A stretch of 59,097 bases of DNA from Croceicoccus bisphenolivorans. Its GTDB lineage: Bacteria; Pseudomonadota; Alphaproteobacteria; Sphingomonadales; Sphingomonadaceae. Below, piece by piece: positions 47,039 to 55,230 of this stretch. Numbering within the stretch: position 1 is the first letter of the stretch; each line of letters opens with the position of its first letter. Where the stretch lies: assembly GCF_001634625.1 (NCBI RefSeq), contig NZ_LRSE01000017.1:1-59097 (forward strand). The letters run 5' to 3'. A model generated the notes under the pieces. The model was given only the letters and a program-made list of their open reading frames with translations, did not search any database and had not been told where the DNA came from. Position numbers and translations under genes: made by a program.

Positions 47039-47872
47039 ATGGGCTCCGCCGACCGCCACATCAAGGCGATCTGCAAGCTGTTCGACGCCTGCCAGTATCG
47101 TCACGATCGCTACACGCTGTTTTCGGATTTCATCGAAGCCGCAGCGATCAGCCTGTCCAACAGTGTCGATCTCACCCAGAGCCAAGCCCGCGAGACGCGC
47201 TACATGGAGATTATCGGGCGGTACGACCGCGACGTCATCGACACTTTCCCGCGCATCTTCGCAGAAGTCACCTTCGCGATGGAGGCCGAGACGTGCGACG
47301 TGCTGGGCCGCGTGTTCGGCGAGCTCGGTCTCGCCAATGCCGCCCGCGGCCAGTTCTTCACCCCCTACAGCATCTGCCGGATGATGGCGACCATGACCGC
47401 GGACTCGTGTCCTGAGGACAGAATCGCAAAGGAGGGATTTCTGACCCTTTGCGAGCCTGCCTGCGGGGCAGGCGCCATGGTGATCGCGACCTGCGAAACG
47501 CTGCGCGACGCCGGGATCAACTATCAGCGGCACCTCCATGTGACCGCGATCGATATCGATCCACGCGCGGTCCATATGGCCTACATCCAGTTCACGCTGC
47601 TCCATGTGCCGGCAATCGTCATCATCGGCGACTCACTCGCCGGCACAACACGCGAACTCTGGTACACGCCCGCCCATATTCTCGGCGGCTGGAATGCAAA
47701 GCTCGCCGCGCGCGCCAAGTGCCATGCCGCAGATGCTCCATCGGATGGTGAGGCACCGGCCTCACTCCAGAACCGACAACCATTCCTTCCACCGCCTGAC
47801 GGTTCCGCCAGTCTGCATACCCCTATTCAGCTGTCGCTCTTCCCGAGCGCGGGCAAGCCGCCGCAGCGCTGA
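47039..47872 (+). CDS. N6-methylase-like SAM protein lacking motif IV
   Basis: 277 residues. The type I methylase pattern is visible as GQFFTPYSICRMMA and the SAM motif LCEPACGAGAMVIA, then VTAIDIDPRAVHMAYIQ. The catalytic NPPY/F motif that should follow is absent; the chain goes on as IIGDSLAGTTRELWYTPAHI. It may bind SAM or DNA without methylating, or be a plasmid antirestriction protein. The C-terminal 60 residues are low-complexity. Confidence 0.75.
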   Translation: MGSADRHIKAICKLFDACQYRHDRYTLFSDFIEAAAISLSNSVDLTQSQARETRYMEIIGRYDRDVIDTFPRIFAEVTFAMEAETCDVLGRVFGELGLANAARGQFFTPYSICRMMATMTADSCPEDRIAKEGFLTLCEPACGAGAMVIATCETLRDAGINYQRHLHVTAIDIDPRAVHMAYIQFTLLHVPAIVIIGDSLAGTTRELWYTPAHILGGWNAKLAARAKCHAADAPSDGEAPASLQNRQPFLPPPDGSASLHTPIQLSLFPSAGKPPQR

Positions 47873-47990
47873 GACCACTCGCATCGGCCGCTGCCGTCCC
47901 ACGCCGCTTGATCCGGTTCCCGGACCCGCAAATTCGAAGAGTGGAGGGAGAGAAGGCGGGGTGGACCCAAGCCAAACAAGGAGACACGCT

Positions 47991-48461
47991 ATGTCCGCTC
48001 AGTCGATCTACACCCACGCCCCGCTCGGAGCGCTTGTTCGATACAGCAATGGCCAGCCGATGCCGCCCGAATGCCATCGCAAAAAGCTTGCCGCATGGAA
48101 GAGCAGCAACGGGTCGGGCCGTGTCGTTCGCAAGACACACGAAGCGGTACGCCCGACCTACACCCACCCGGCCGGTTTCACGCTCCACGAAGGCAATTTC
48201 GGGAGCGAAGGCGTTATCGTCCTGGTGGTTCACAAAAGCTTTTCCGTCACCAGCACGCTCACCTTCGAGATCGTCGAAGAACCTGCGCCGGGTTCGGTCC
48301 GTATTCTCACCAGCTTCCAGGGCGAAGACGAGCTGCGCCATCTCGCTCCGGACATGGCTACCGCCGAGGACTGGCTTTCCAGCCATCACTATACCGGCGC
48401 GCGGCTCGAAATCGTAGGCGAGCATGAAGCCAGCGCTGAGACCCTAGGCCAGGCAGCGTGA
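47991..48461 (+). CDS. Conserved hypothetical plasmid protein (156 residues)
   Basis: ATG at 47991 has a strong AAGGAG. A compact beta-rich domain is suggested by GFTLHEGNFGSEGVIVLVVH and FSVTSTLTFEIVEEPAPGSVRIL. No family recognised. The next gene starts within its stop codon. Confidence 0.6.
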   Translation: MSAQSIYTHAPLGALVRYSNGQPMPPECHRKKLAAWKSSNGSGRVVRKTHEAVRPTYTHPAGFTLHEGNFGSEGVIVLVVHKSFSVTSTLTFEIVEEPAPGSVRILTSFQGEDELRHLAPDMATAEDWLSSHHYTGARLEIVGEHEASAETLGQAA

Positions 48462-48697
48462 ACAGGGCAGGGGGTCACAGACCTTCCGACGAAGCACGCA
48501 TGTGGCTTCTCGTGCGGATTCACGACCTCCTCTCCGCCTATCTTCTCGACCACTGCCCGGAAGAGCAGAACTGGGAAGACTTCGACGTAGACATCGACGC
48601 CCTGCGCACCGATGTGGCGACCCTACGCGACCAGCATTTGACGCAGATCGCCAGCCAGAACGAAGCGCACCCCTCACACCCGGTCAATCGGGTGTGA
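48458..48697 (+). CDS. Hypothetical protein (79 residues)
   Basis: GTG at 48458 overlaps the previous TGA (GTGA). A core helix WLLVRIHDLLSAYLLDHCPE and an acidic stretch follow. It is probably translationally coupled to its neighbour. An internal ATG at 48500 is possible. No family recognised. Confidence 0.5.
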   Translation: MNRAGGHRPSDEARMWLLVRIHDLLSAYLLDHCPEEQNWEDFDVDIDALRTDVATLRDQHLTQIASQNEAHPSHPVNRV

Positions 48698-48729
48698 GGG
48701 CACGCCGGCACGACCGTTCCCCTTTTTTG

Positions 48730-49071
48730 ATGAGGAAACTGACCGTGACCATCACACACCATGTCCATGTCTATGCCATCGTTCGCATCAAGCTTGCCGT
48801 GACCGCGACCGATCATTTCGACGCGATGAAACACGCCGACAGCATCATGACGGAGTCCAGTTATCCCGTGCGCCTCGTCCCCGGCGGATCATAAGTTCTC
48901 GACGCCGAACCCGCCGATGAAATCAGCGGCTACCTGGTCGACGAGACCGGCGACCCGCAGTTCGAGAAATCCCGTTTCTACGGATGCGACCACAAACCTT
49001 GCGACCTCGCTCAACCCGGCGCGTCGCCGGCGCAAGGGGAGGGGGAGGGAGAAGGGCGGAGCGTCGGCTGA
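48730..49071 (+). pseudogene. Plasmid protein gene with an in-frame TAA at 48892
   Basis: The first 54 codons end at TAA 48892-48894. The same frame then continues with plausible protein (VLDAEPADEISGYLVDETGD and FEKSRFYGCDHKPCDLAQPG) to a TGA at 49069-49071. The two parts read as one 113-residue protein split by a nonsense codon. Either the gene is inactive, the short product suffices, or the stop is read through. Confidence 0.6.
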
Positions 49072-49134
49072 TCGTGTGATGTCCACCGGTTTCGGCGCCC
49101 TTTCGCCCCAAGCCGTCTTCCGAAAGGACCGCCG

Positions 49135-49833
49135 ATGACCCAGCCATTCTCCAGCACCGAACCCCGCTTATGGAGCCAGACCCACTGCGATGACCGCGGC
49201 AATTTCGCCTATAGCGGGGACCTCTATATCGCGGGCGAGCATCTTCCTGATCTCTGCCGCAGGATCGATCTCCATCTGACACGAACTATCGTGGGCGCAC
49301 GGTTTTCCGTTACCGGCGAGCGCTTCTCCGGCGGGCGCAGCATCCGCGTTGAGCTTCTCGATGCGCCCGGGGATCTTTCCGACGAGGACGCGCGCCGCGC
49401 CTTCGAAACCCTCATCAGCGACCAGGCGGAACGTTTCAATGTCGCGAATGGCAATCTTCTGCAGGACTATATGATCTGCTCATTCTTCCTGCGCGTGAGC
49501 ATCGGCACAACCTATTGGTCAGCGCTATCCGCCAGACGCGGCCATGCCAATCCTGTCGAGGCTCGCATCCCACTCGCGCGGTTCAAGCGCCAGCTCAGGC
49601 CGGGCCACAAACTGAAACTGATTGCCGCGCGTGCCGGCCACCGGGCCCTCGGGACTATCCGGACCGTCACAGCAGTCCGCTCGGGCGACCTCATTCTCGA
49701 AGACCGGTCCTATCTCTCCTTCCCCCGTGCATCCGCTTTCGCCTGCGACGGCAAGCTCATCCGCATCGCGAACGGACGTGACGAGGATCCCGATGATCAC
49801 CTGCTCTACGAGTGGATTCAGGACGCCGCCTGA
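49135..49833 (+). CDS. Conserved hypothetical plasmid protein (232 residues)
   Basis: Starts after AAAGGAC. The N-terminal part has SGDLYIAGEHLPDLCRRIDLHL, suggesting strand-helix alternation, and the C-terminal part a small beta-barrel-like segment. No catalytic motif or membrane span. No family recognised. It ends at a strong terminator region. Confidence 0.55.
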   Translation: MTQPFSSTEPRLWSQTHCDDRGNFAYSGDLYIAGEHLPDLCRRIDLHLTRTIVGARFSVTGERFSGGRSIRVELLDAPGDLSDEDARRAFETLISDQAERFNVANGNLLQDYMICSFFLRVSIGTTYWSALSARRGHANPVEARIPLARFKRQLRPGHKLKLIAARAGHRALGTIRTVTAVRSGDLILEDRSYLSFPRASAFACDGKLIRIANGRDEDPDDHLLYEWIQDAA

Positions 49834-49970
49834 CCGATCGCTTTCAATCCCGCGCGCCTGCGGCGCACAAAGCGAAGAGGGATGGTGCGATTTGATCATG
49901 CAGATCTTCGGCGCACCCCACAACTCCGCCCTCTGATCCGCACGATCACATCACCGACAACCGCAACCAC

Positions 49971-49996
49971 AGCCCGCGCTTTCGCGGGCTTTTTTG
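49971..49996 (+). terminator. Factor-independent terminator
   Basis: Stem AGCCCGCG / CGCGGGCT with loop CTTT, followed directly by TTTTTG. It ends the transcript of the preceding gene and lies just before the next gene at 50013. Confidence 0.85.
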
Positions 49997-50012
49997 CATT
50001 TGGGAGGACCAT

Positions 50013-50495
50013 ATGCCTCGCCGACTTCATCAGCTGGCAGATCCGAATGCCGACGACAATCAATTCAGCAAGCTCCTGGTATTGCTCCGCGCCCTTCAGA
50101 TCACCGAAGTGTCTTTCTCGCTTAACGGCGGCGGCGACCAGGGCGAAACCGACCTCGATCACGTGCGCTACCACGACGGCACCGAGAATATGTCTATCCC
50201 GGAAGTTCCGGTCGGGATCGACGCGGTCGGACGCCCTGCCATGCTCTGCTATGCCCTCAGCGAATTCGCGGCCGATCTTCCTGAAGGCGATTGGTGCAAC
50301 AATGAGGGCGGCTATGGCACCGTCACCATCCAGCCCTTCGCTGACTGCCCCTGCGACTGCGACATGACCTATCGCCAGGATGGGGACTGGGAAGACGACG
50401 ACGAACTTGATGACGACCTGGAGGCATTCGTCCTCGACCCCGAGACCGCGCCTGCCGGCCCGCCCGCCATCATCATCGGGGAGGCACAGGCATGA
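50013..50495 (+). CDS. Acidic hypothetical plasmid protein (DUF6878-like)
   Basis: 160 residues, acidic C-terminal tail. It resembles DUF6878 proteins of sphingomonad plasmids, with VSFSLNGGGDQGETD and a C-terminal Cys motif CPCDCDMTYRQDGDW. The family name is given with low certainty. GGGAGGACC precedes the ATG; the next gene overlaps its stop by four bases. Confidence 0.55.
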   Translation: MPRRLHQLADPNADDNQFSKLLVLLRALQITEVSFSLNGGGDQGETDLDHVRYHDGTENMSIPEVPVGIDAVGRPAMLCYALSEFAADLPEGDWCNNEGGYGTVTIQPFADCPCDCDMTYRQDGDWEDDDELDDDLEAFVLDPETAPAGPPAIIIGEAQA

Positions 50496-52381
50496 GGCAC
50501 AACAACCCATCCTTCGAACGCTGTCTCGCGCGCGCCGCAACCACCCTGCATCGCATCGTCCCTCAAACCACACGGCTGCGATCGGACCCACTCGACCTTG
50601 CGGCGACCCTGATCGCGCTATCCCGCTGCGAAATCCGCTTCACGCGGCGTGAAGGCGCGCTCGCACCCATGATTACAATCCATCCTGATCCAGCCCACTC
50701 TCCCAAAGCGATGATGCTTATCGACCAGTTCAGCACCGCCATCCTCCAGACAATCCATAGTCCCAATACCCACTTCTCCATCAGCCTCGAACAGACCGTC
50801 AACGACAGCGGATATCTCGATCTCGTCACCGATCTCGTTCTGTCCGGCGCCGACCACCGCCGGATCACGGACATGACGCAGACGATCGGAACCGCGATCC
50901 TGCAACTGCGCGAGCGCTTGGTCGAACTTATGCAGGCCCATCTGCGCGCCATCTTGTTTCGTGACCTTGGTTATCGCTCCGGCAACAAGATCCTTTCGCT
51001 CGGTCGCATCATCCACTGGGCGCTCGCAACCGATCTCGAAGGTGACCCGGGTCGCAAGACCGTGATACGCAACCGCGGCCAGGCGCTAAGCCTCTACGGC
51101 GCCGTCGCCACCATCCTGCTCAAGCCGGAGGTCACGGCCGCGATCGATGCCGCGCAGCCCCTCAAGCCGGTGCTAGCCGCCGCGGTCGGCATCAGCGAAG
51201 CGCAATTGCGCCGCCTGCGCCGTGCAACGCCCAAAGACGCTGCATACAACGCCCTCTATGACCATATGCCCGCCGTGCGCGCTCTGGTCCGCCACGACAT
51301 CCCCCTCGAACAATGGCCGGACAGCAGTGAATGGGGCCGCCGTGTCTGGGAGCAAAGTAACTGCGATCCTCTTTTCCGGCCTGACTACCTCGATAGCTCG
51401 GTCGAAACCCGCGATACGCTCCAGGCGCTGCGCGAGGATCTCCTCTACCCACTCGCGGGCGCACGTCTCGAAGCATTGGGCCTATCTCGGCGAATCCACG
51501 CGCTCGACAATTTCGTGGCGACCCTGGGCGTTCCACTGAAACTCTGCGACACCGCTGCCCATCGCAAACTCCTGCAAAGCTTGCATCGTGGGATCATCGG
51601 ACCCCGCAGGCCGCGCTCGTTCCAGAAGGCCATCGCGAAATGGCACCGCCGCGCAGCCAGCGCCGCCGCGCTGCGCCATGAGAACAATGCCGATCGGCCC
51701 GGTTGGCCGGCGCTCTGCCCGACCTGGCAGTCCCCCTGCGGGCCGCATAGCTTCATACCGCTCACCAGCGCGCAAGCCCTTGTCGATGAGGGCAATGCGC
51801 TCAACCACTGCGTTGGTGGATATTATTCCCAATGCCGGCGGGGCGACACCCAGATCCTGTCGCTGCGGTCCGGCTCCAACCATGTGGCGACCCTCGAACT
51901 GCTGATTACCGACTTGCCGGGCAATTCCCTCAATATCAACGTCGGCCAGTTCAAGGCCCGTGGAAATGTCAGGCCCAACCCCGAAGCCTTCGCAGTGCTA
52001 CGCGACTTCCTCGCCGACCTGCGCGACGGGCTTCACCCGGTGGCGATCAAGGAACTTGCCGCGCATCGCGATGCCGTAGCCGATGCCGATGACTACTATT
52101 ATCGGCGTAGCAGGCTCACCCTCGACCATGCCCGCCGCGCCTGGCCACTCTACCGCGTTCTGCTCCCGCGTGGCGCGCCGGAGACCTACGACGAATGGTG
52201 CGAGCATTCCGGACTCACCGCCGCGCTCGATGATATTCTCAGCGCGCTCGCTCGATCGCTCTGCACCTCCGATCAAAGAGAACTCGGCTCTGTTGCAAAA
52301 ATCGTGAAGCTTGAGCATGCTTGGCGGAGATTGGACGGACGGAACGATGACGGATTTCAAGTGGCGCCATTTCCAGGGTGA
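50492..52381 (+). CDS. PcfJ-like protein, 3' end replaced by IS6100
   Basis: The native frame runs 598 codons to 52285 and then reads 31 codons into IS6100. The PcfJ signature is in ALVDEGNALNHCVGGYYSQC and GDTQILSLRSGSNH (about residues 431-463). PcfJ-domain proteins are frequent on conjugative plasmids and have no defined role. It overlaps the previous gene (ATGA). The signature domain is retained; the natural C-terminus is unknown, so function may be lost. Confidence 0.75.
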   Translation: MRHNNPSFERCLARAATTLHRIVPQTTRLRSDPLDLAATLIALSRCEIRFTRREGALAPMITIHPDPAHSPKAMMLIDQFSTAILQTIHSPNTHFSISLEQTVNDSGYLDLVTDLVLSGADHRRITDMTQTIGTAILQLRERLVELMQAHLRAILFRDLGYRSGNKILSLGRIIHWALATDLEGDPGRKTVIRNRGQALSLYGAVATILLKPEVTAAIDAAQPLKPVLAAAVGISEAQLRRLRRATPKDAAYNALYDHMPAVRALVRHDIPLEQWPDSSEWGRRVWEQSNCDPLFRPDYLDSSVETRDTLQALREDLLYPLAGARLEALGLSRRIHALDNFVATLGVPLKLCDTAAHRKLLQSLHRGIIGPRRPRSFQKAIAKWHRRAASAAALRHENNADRPGWPALCPTWQSPCGPHSFIPLTSAQALVDEGNALNHCVGGYYSQCRRGDTQILSLRSGSNHVATLELLITDLPGNSLNINVGQFKARGNVRPNPEAFAVLRDFLADLRDGLHPVAIKELAAHRDAVADADDYYYRRSRLTLDHARRAWPLYRVLLPRGAPETYDEWCEHSGLTAALDDILSALARSLCTSDQRELGSVAKIVKLEHAWRRLDGRNDDGFQVAPFPG

Positions 52382-53165
52382 TGTGATCCTGTGGGCGGTG
52401 CGCTGGTATTGTCGCTATCCGATCAGCTATCGCGACCTTGAGGAAATGCTGGCGGAACGCGGCATTTCGGTCGACCATACGACGATCTATCGCTGGGTCC
52501 AGTGCTACGCCCCGGAGATGGAGAAGCGGCTGCGCTGGTTCTGGCGGCGTGGCTTTGATCCGAGCTGGCGCCTGGATGAAACCTACGTCAAGGTGCGGGG
52601 CAAGTGGACCTACCTGTACCGGGCAGTCGACAAGCGGGGCGACACGATCGATTTCTACCTGTCGCCGACCCGCAGCGCCAAGGCAGCGAAGCGGTTCCTG
52701 GGCAAGGCCCTGCGAGGCCTGAAGCACTGGGAAAAGCCTGCCACGCTCAATACCGACAAAGCGCCGAGCTATGGTGCAGCGATCACCGAATTGAAGCGCG
52801 AAGGAAAGCTGGACCGGGAGACGGCCCACCGGCAGGTGAAGTATCTCAATAACGTGATCGAGGCCGATCACGGAAAGCTCAAGATACTGATCAAGCCGGT
52901 GCGCGGTTTCAAATCGATCCCCACGGCCTATGCCACGATCAAGGGATTCGAAGTCATGCGAGCCCTGCGCAAAGGACAGGCTCGCCCCTGGTGCCTGCAG
53001 CCCGGCATCAGGGGCGAGGTGCGCCTTGTGGAGAGAGCTTTTGGCATTGGGCCCTCGGCGCTGACGGAGGCCATGGGCATGCTCAACCACCATTTCGCAG
53101 CAGCCGCCTGATCGGCGCAGAGCGACAGCCTACCTCTGACTGCCGCCAATCTTTGCAACAGAGCC
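52286..53165 (+). mobile_element. IS6100
   Basis: Exactly 880 bases between terminal repeats GGCTCTGTTGCAAA and its complement, the known size and ends of IS6100 (IS6 family). The flanking 8-mers, GAGAACTC on the left and CCGAAGCG on the right, differ, so there is no target duplication. The left side cuts a PcfJ-like gene and the right side cuts a different gene, so it marks a fusion point of two backbones. Confidence 0.95.
52347..53111 (+). CDS. tnpA: IS6100 transposase
   Basis: 254 residues beginning MTDFKWRHFQGDVILWAVRW. The DDE triad is seen in WRLDETYVKVRG, LNTDKAPSYG and NNVIEADHGKLK, with the terminal Lys region. It performs replicative IS6-type transposition that produces cointegrates and adjacent deletions. 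The start is the native ATG within the element; an upstream frame start at 52311 is not used. Confidence 0.95.
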   Translation: MTDFKWRHFQGDVILWAVRWYCRYPISYRDLEEMLAERGISVDHTTIYRWVQCYAPEMEKRLRWFWRRGFDPSWRLDETYVKVRGKWTYLYRAVDKRGDTIDFYLSPTRSAKAAKRFLGKALRGLKHWEKPATLNTDKAPSYGAAITELKREGKLDRETAHRQVKYLNNVIEADHGKLKILIKPVRGFKSIPTAYATIKGFEVMRALRKGQARPWCLQPGIRGEVRLVERAFGIGPSALTEAMGMLNHHFAAAA

Positions 53166-53263
53166 CCGAAGCGGTCGAAATTGCCCTCTTCCTCATAGCG
53201 AGCGAGCGGGATGGTGCGGGCGGCGTTGATCCGAAGAATTGTTGCCAGCGGAATGTCGGTCAT
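53166..53263 (-). pseudogene. N-terminal fragment of an unknown gene cut by IS6100
   Basis: An ATG at 53263 opens MTDIPLATILRINAARTIPL and ARYEEEGNFDRFG, then hits IS6100. The rest of the gene is absent. I do not recognise the family. It shows that the right flank was coding before the rearrangement. Confidence 0.6.
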
Positions 53264-53662
53264 GTGCTGTTTTCCCTGCCTAGAATGGAGCCGAAGGCGA
53301 TGACGGGTCATCGACTTCTGCCCAGCGGCGAGCAGGGCCGGGGAATGCCGCAAATCAGGGCCGATCAGGGGGGAGGGGGATCACCCGTCCTGCACGGAGC
53401 GTAGCGAAGGAAGGGCGGGGAAACCCGCCTGATCGCCAAGCGAGGCCGCATAGCGGCCGAGACGGTCCAGCCCTTGCGGCAGGGGGCAGGAACAGGCCCC
53501 GAAGTCGAACAGCGGGCACGGCGGCATTGCCGCCTCAATCTAGGGAAAAGCGCCCGCCAGGTCATAGCGTAGCGGCGACCTAGCGGGCGCTGCGGCATGT
53601 CGCCGGCGACATGCCCAACGGATAGCGCCGGAAGCATCCGAGTAATCGGATCCTCCGTCAGT
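53264..53662. other. Gene-free palindrome-rich segment
   Basis: 399 bases with no convincing gene but at least four stem-loops: GGCGGG-GAAA-CCCGCC at 53414-53429, GGCGGCA-T-TGCCGCC near 53519-53533, a 9+5 bp stem at 53549-53591, and the perfect palindrome GGCATGTCGCC/GGCGACATGCC at 53594-53615. One GGGGAGGG octamer lies at 53370. A structured RNA, transfer or single-strand origin are possible. Confidence 0.5.
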
Positions 53663-53899
53663 TTAATTGCCCGAGCGGTTGCGCGACACGTCCGCATAAG
53701 GTTTGCGGCGGCACTGGCTGCACCGAAGCCGCGCGATGAGTTCGTATATGCGGGTATCGAAAGAAATGCGGCGTGAGCGGGCGAAGTCGCCCAGCGGGGC
53801 GACGACGCGGCGACCGCAAGCGCACTGGATGCGCAGATAGCAGCCTTGCCGATACCAGATAGGATCAATGGGCTTGGGGCGGTTGTAGTTCGCGGCCAT
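53663..53899 (-). CDS. Small zinc-ribbon-like protein (78 residues)
   Basis: Starts MAANYNRPKPIDPIWYRQ at 53899. Two Cys pairs, in YLRIQCACGRRVVAP and LRCSQCRRKPYADV, suggest a zinc ribbon. Such short proteins are common in sphingomonad accessory DNA. The function is unknown. An upstream start at 53917 is possible. Confidence 0.6.
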   Translation of the reverse strand: MAANYNRPKPIDPIWYRQGCYLRIQCACGRRVVAPLGDFARSRRISFDTRIYELIARLRCSQCRRKPYADVSRNRSGN

Positions 53900-53956
53900 T
53901 GGGCGCTTATGCGCCAAACGGAACAGGAGGGGAACGCGCCGCGCGCACGCCGGTTA

Positions 53957-53985
53957 TTGGATTGGCAAGGGAAAAGGGCTATATA
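53957..53985 (+). promoter_or_regulatory. Candidate promoter facing the holin-like toxin gene
   Basis: TTGGAT at 53957-53962 and TATATA at 53980-53985 are separated by 17 bases. Transcription would start near 53992 and run toward the 3' end of the toxin gene on the opposite strand, ending at the hairpin 54026-54055. A short antisense RNA is therefore possible. Confidence 0.45.
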
Positions 53986-54025
53986 GGCAATGCTTCGTGT
54001 GCTGATTCATTTCACGCACCTACCT

Positions 54026-54060
54026 GAACCCGCCGTGCTGTCACACGGCGGGTTCAAACT
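54026..54060. terminator. Bidirectional hairpin downstream of the toxin gene
   Basis: GAACCCGCCGTG pairs perfectly with CACGGCGGGTTC across CTGTCA. A second dyad GGGCGGG/CCCGCCC at 54065-54094 lies between it and the toxin stop. Plus-strand output is followed by AAACTTTT. Confidence 0.6.
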
Positions 54061-54101
54061 TTTAGGGCGGGCGGCCCTGTCAGACCACCCGCCCCGCTGG
54101 A

Positions 54102-54191
54102 TCAGCCCTTATCGGACTTCCCCAGCTTCACAATTGCAATCACGAGCGCGACGGCTGCGATCGTCAATTGAGCTGCTTCATATGCTGTCAA
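54102..54191 (-). CDS. Holin-like type I toxin candidate (29 residues)
   Basis: TTG at 54191 lies nine bases after AAAGGAGGTGAT, almost a complete match to the 16S rRNA tail. The peptide MTAYEAAQLTIAAVALVIAI then VKLGKSDKG is a single hydrophobic helix with a basic tail. Start context and the MT-x-YE-x-opening resemble the TxpA/BsrG and 'putative holin-like toxin' peptides of Firmicutes, which insert in the membrane and are silenced by an antisense RNA overlapping the 3' end. A plus-strand promoter and a shared hairpin lie in the right places. No such gene is usually expected in sphingomonads. Identification is by eye only. Confidence 0.6.
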   Translation of the reverse strand: MTAYEAAQLTIAAVALVIAIVKLGKSDKG

Positions 54192-54364
54192 ATCACATCA
54201 CCTCCTTTGAGCGAGAGGATTTGCGAAAGGCCGCTGTCACAGTCCTTCGCCCTCGCTCGATGAAGGCTATACAACGGATTGACGACAATGCGCGCGAAAC
54301 GCTCTTCACATTTTCGTGAAGCCATTGGATGATCGCCGGCGACCGTTGATGAAAAGGGGAAGCT

Positions 54365-54655
54365 ATGGGCCTCGTATCGCAGGTTAGCGCCGATGACCGG
54401 GAAAGCGCATGGCGAATAGTCCGTCATCGCGAAATCATGGAACGACTGATTCCGCTTTGGGCCGTGCTCGGCGTTGCGCTGGTGTTGATGGGCGTGGACC
54501 TGGGCGGGCGTCTGCTGTGGACGCTGCCGATGATCGGATATGTCTTTGGGGTGATGGCGGTCGATCACGGCCCTGATTACCGCGCCGCGAATTATTGGGT
54601 GCCGGTCCTGGGAAGCCAAGCGGCGGCGCTGCTGCCTCTCATCACCAAATTCTAG
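54365..54655 (+). CDS. Small membrane protein (96 residues)
   Basis: An N-terminal soluble helix (DDRESAWRIVRHREIMERL) is followed by two hydrophobic segments, about residues 30-47 (LWAVLGVALVLMGVDLG) and 50-66 (LWTLPMIGYVFGVMAVD). GGGGAAGC precedes the ATG. No family recognised. It ends at a palindrome shared with the next, convergent gene. Confidence 0.55.
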   Translation: MGLVSQVSADDRESAWRIVRHREIMERLIPLWAVLGVALVLMGVDLGGRLLWTLPMIGYVFGVMAVDHGPDYRAANYWVPVLGSQAAALLPLITKF

Positions 54656-54662
54656 ATCTCTC

Positions 54663-54690
54663 TGGAGCGGTGGCAGCTGCCACCGCTCCA
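54663..54690. terminator. 28-base perfect palindrome between convergent genes
   Basis: TGGAGCGGTGGCAG is followed immediately by its exact complement CTGCCACCGCTCCA. It sits between two gene ends, so a bidirectional terminator is likely. A related dyad GGTGGCA-AC-TGCCACC occurs at 56631-56646. Confidence 0.6.
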
Positions 54691-54696
54691 CGCGCG

Positions 54697-55230
54697 TCAA
54701 GCTCTGCCCTCGAAGCGGGCGATCAGCTGCTCCGCTACGGAAGCAATTTCGGCGGGGTCGGCGGTTTGAGTGCAATCGCCGCCTACAACAGCGCCGAGCG
54801 TGCCGCCGTCCAGTTGGACAACGTGGACACGCCACACGTCGCGCCGGAGTTCGTATTGATCGGGAAGCGGCCTCTGCATGATTTCATGAAACACTAGGTC
54901 AACCCATTGGCGCGCGTCCGGATCGGAAGACGCATCGGCGTAGTCGGCGCGGCTCGCCATGACGCTGTATCGGTCGCCTAGCATGAATTGGCGTTCGCGC
55001 GCGCGCCGGTCCTGCTCGATCCGCGTTACGCGATCTTTTTCCGCCCGCTTCATCGCCTGTTTCATCCGAACATCGTCGGCGCTGCGCGTCAGCGCCGCCA
55101 TGATGTTGGGGACGCGCGCGGGCATATAATGCCCCGCGCGCTCGGCCGCCTCGATCACAAATTGCAAATCGCTGATCTCGGTAGGCGAGAGGGTGACGCG
55201 AACGGCGCTCGCCGTGTTGCTGATTTTCAT
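54697..55230 (-). CDS. Conserved hypothetical plasmid protein (177 residues)
   Basis: The start at 55230 overlaps the upstream gene's stop by four bases. The N-terminal part reads VRVTLSPTEISDLQFVIEAAERAGHYMPA, then a charged helical section. No family recognised. It is the last of a five-gene minus-strand cluster running from 56400. Confidence 0.5.
   Translation of the reverse strand: MKISNTASAVRVTLSPTEISDLQFVIEAAERAGHYMPARVPNIMAALTRSADDVRMKQAMKRAEKDRVTRIEQDRRARERQFMLGDRYSVMASRADYADASSDPDARQWVDLVFHEIMQRPLPDQYELRRDVWRVHVVQLDGGTLGAVVGGDCTQTADPAEIASVAEQLIARFEGRA

Noticed and set aside
53365..53868. 167-residue minus-strand frame
   Set aside because: It runs through the palindrome cluster and overlaps the zinc-ribbon gene in another frame; composition is not protein-like.
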